Shown here: piece after piece, positions 34,421-35,307 of the stretch
Layout of the letters: each line of letters opens with the position of its first letter
Numbering within the stretch: position 1 is the stretch's first letter
Origin: Micavibrio sp.
GTDB lineage: Bacteria; Pseudomonadota; Alphaproteobacteria; Micavibrionales; Micavibrionaceae
NCBI GenBank assembly: GCA_002695035.1
Contig: NZNU01000076.1
Coordinates: 1-35,307, forward strand
Reading direction: 5' to 3'
Length of the DNA: 35,307 nucleotides
Program-made: the position numbers and the translations under genes
Notes under the pieces: generated by a model
Told to the model about the DNA's origin: nothing
What the model saw: only the letters and a program-made list of their open reading frames with translations
Databases searched by the model: none

Positions 34421-35307
34421 TTACTGACCAGTTTCGTTACTGTCTTTGTTATCTGTTGCGCGCGTGGGCTCGGGTTTTATTAAGCGTTGTTCATCCGGCG
34501 CTCCGATTTCACCCTCATTGATTTCGCTTTCGGTATCGCTTTCGGTTTCATCAATTTCAACAACGTCATTTTCGGATTCTTCAACCCTGCGGATTTTCAT
34601 ACCCTCTCCGCCGCCTTTGAGAAGTCCATCCACGAGAGTTACTTTCTCACCAGAGCCAATCGCAAGCGTATAATCATCACCAATTGAAAGAATTTGGGGA
34701 CTGTATGACTCAAGCGTGTTGTCTTCCTTTACGATCCAGACAGTCTGCGCACCTTGCATCACACTGTTTGGCAGCTCCCACAAATTGTCTATTTCACGCC
34801 CCGTTAATTCAACCTCGGCAAAGACATTGGGCAGAATTTTATCCCAGTTCTGTCCGGTCGGGGCGATTATAATATCCACAAAACGCGTATTTTCATTTAA
34901 CTGCCCGCCAATGCGTTCTATTTCACCCAGAAGCGTAATGCTTTCTCCACGATAAACGGTGGTAATCGTGGCGCGGGCTTCACCCTCATCAAGATATTGG
35001 AGTAAGCGATCTTCCAATGGAACACGTATCTGGATTGCATCTTTTGAATACAGCAAACCATAGCTTTGCCCGGCCTGCACGTATTGCCCAACATCTATAT
35101 CCGTTTCAATAACACGACCTGCATAGGGCAGAGTATAAACTGTGCGTTCAAGACCGAGTTTTGCATCTTCAAGCTGGGCGCGCGCAGCCATAAGATTGGC
35201 TTTGGCCTGTTCAAGTTGCGGAGTACGAGCCACAAGTGAAGGAATGGGCTCGGACGGGTTTAAGCTTTCCCATTCTTCTCTAGATGCCTGAGCTTCTGCT
35301 TTTTCAA
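34421..35307 (-). CDS. RND periplasmic adaptor (HlyD/MFP family), partial at right edge
   Basis: At least 295 codons; the frame stays open to the window end, so the N-terminus (signal peptide, first lipoyl half) is missing. The visible parts are the end of the coiled-coil hairpin (EQAKANLMAARAQLEDAKLGLERT), the second half of the lipoyl domain (GRVIETDIDVGQYVQAGQSYGLL), the beta-barrel (IQIRVPLEDRLLQYL...VELTGREI) and a membrane-proximal domain. The C-terminus ends in a ~60-residue acidic, disordered tail (EESENDVVEIDETESDTES), unusual for the family. It links the RND permease downstream to an outer-membrane channel. Confidence 0.93.
   Translation of the reverse strand, partial: EKAEAQASREEWESLNPSEPIPSLVARTPQLEQAKANLMAARAQLEDAKLGLERTVYTLPYAGRVIETDIDVGQYVQAGQSYGLLYSKDAIQIRVPLEDRLLQYLDEGEARATITTVYRGESITLLGEIERIGGQLNENTRFVDIIIAPTGQNWDKILPNVFAEVELTGREIDNLWELPNSVMQGAQTVWIVKEDNTLESYSPQILSIGDDYTLAIGSGEKVTLVDGLLKGGGEGMKIRRVEESENDVVEIDETESDTESEINEGEIGAPDEQRLIKPEPTRATDNKDSNETGQ

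Overview
The window looks like an alphaproteobacterial chromosome of moderate GC (roughly mid-40s percent by eye). The clearest taxonomic signs are a DivL-type kinase with tyrosine at the phosphoacceptor position, a GcrA-type zinc domain, AddA/AddB instead of RecBCD, and a perfect match to the alphaproteobacterial general-stress (EcfG) promoter consensus. I cannot name the genus. Gene density is high. I see no insertion sequence, prophage, CRISPR array or rRNA.

Layout. 1-1300: the first codons of tuf (minus strand) with a structured leader, an unrecognised 181-codon gene, and tRNA-Gly(TCC) followed by a truncated copy of its own 3' end. 1367-13528: divL divergent from tsaE-murU-addB-addA and an O-antigen-ligase-like gene. 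addA carries one in-frame TAA. 13539-17042: a minus-strand run of a CDF metal exporter, glucokinase, a GGCT-like protein and a SAM-hydrolase-like protein. 17144-19192: a 2OG-Fe(II) oxygenase and a malate dehydrogenase with a good terminator. 19204-22820: a PuuB-like oxidase, dgkA, a PAP2 phosphatase, greB, and a 66-codon protein that is only the C-terminal domain of GcrA. 22850-25364: a PiT-like phosphate permease, YjdM/PhnA, and a Ca2+/Na+ exchanger-like protein.

25336-31111 is the least ordinary part. A large fusion (NAD-dependent epimerase + SPW repeat + VKOR-like domain + second SPW repeat) is transcribed away from a baeRF3-like (eRF1-related) gene and a small Rho_N-domain gene. The intergenic region carries a perfect EcfG-type promoter toward the fusion and a weaker one toward baeRF3. 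A CaCA exchanger is translationally coupled to the fusion, and a CPA2 antiporter lies convergent to the Rho_N gene. I infer a general-stress locus joining envelope redox or sugar chemistry, ion homeostasis and a ribosome-related factor.

31200-35307: an RND efflux permease and its membrane-fusion protein, the latter running off the right edge.

Main points for a second look: the addA nonsense codon, the Tyr-box DivL, the EcfG-linked fusion/baeRF locus, the GcrA mini-protein with a possible AUU start and palindromic leader, the tRNA-Gly 3'-end duplication, and the absence of amgK beside murU.
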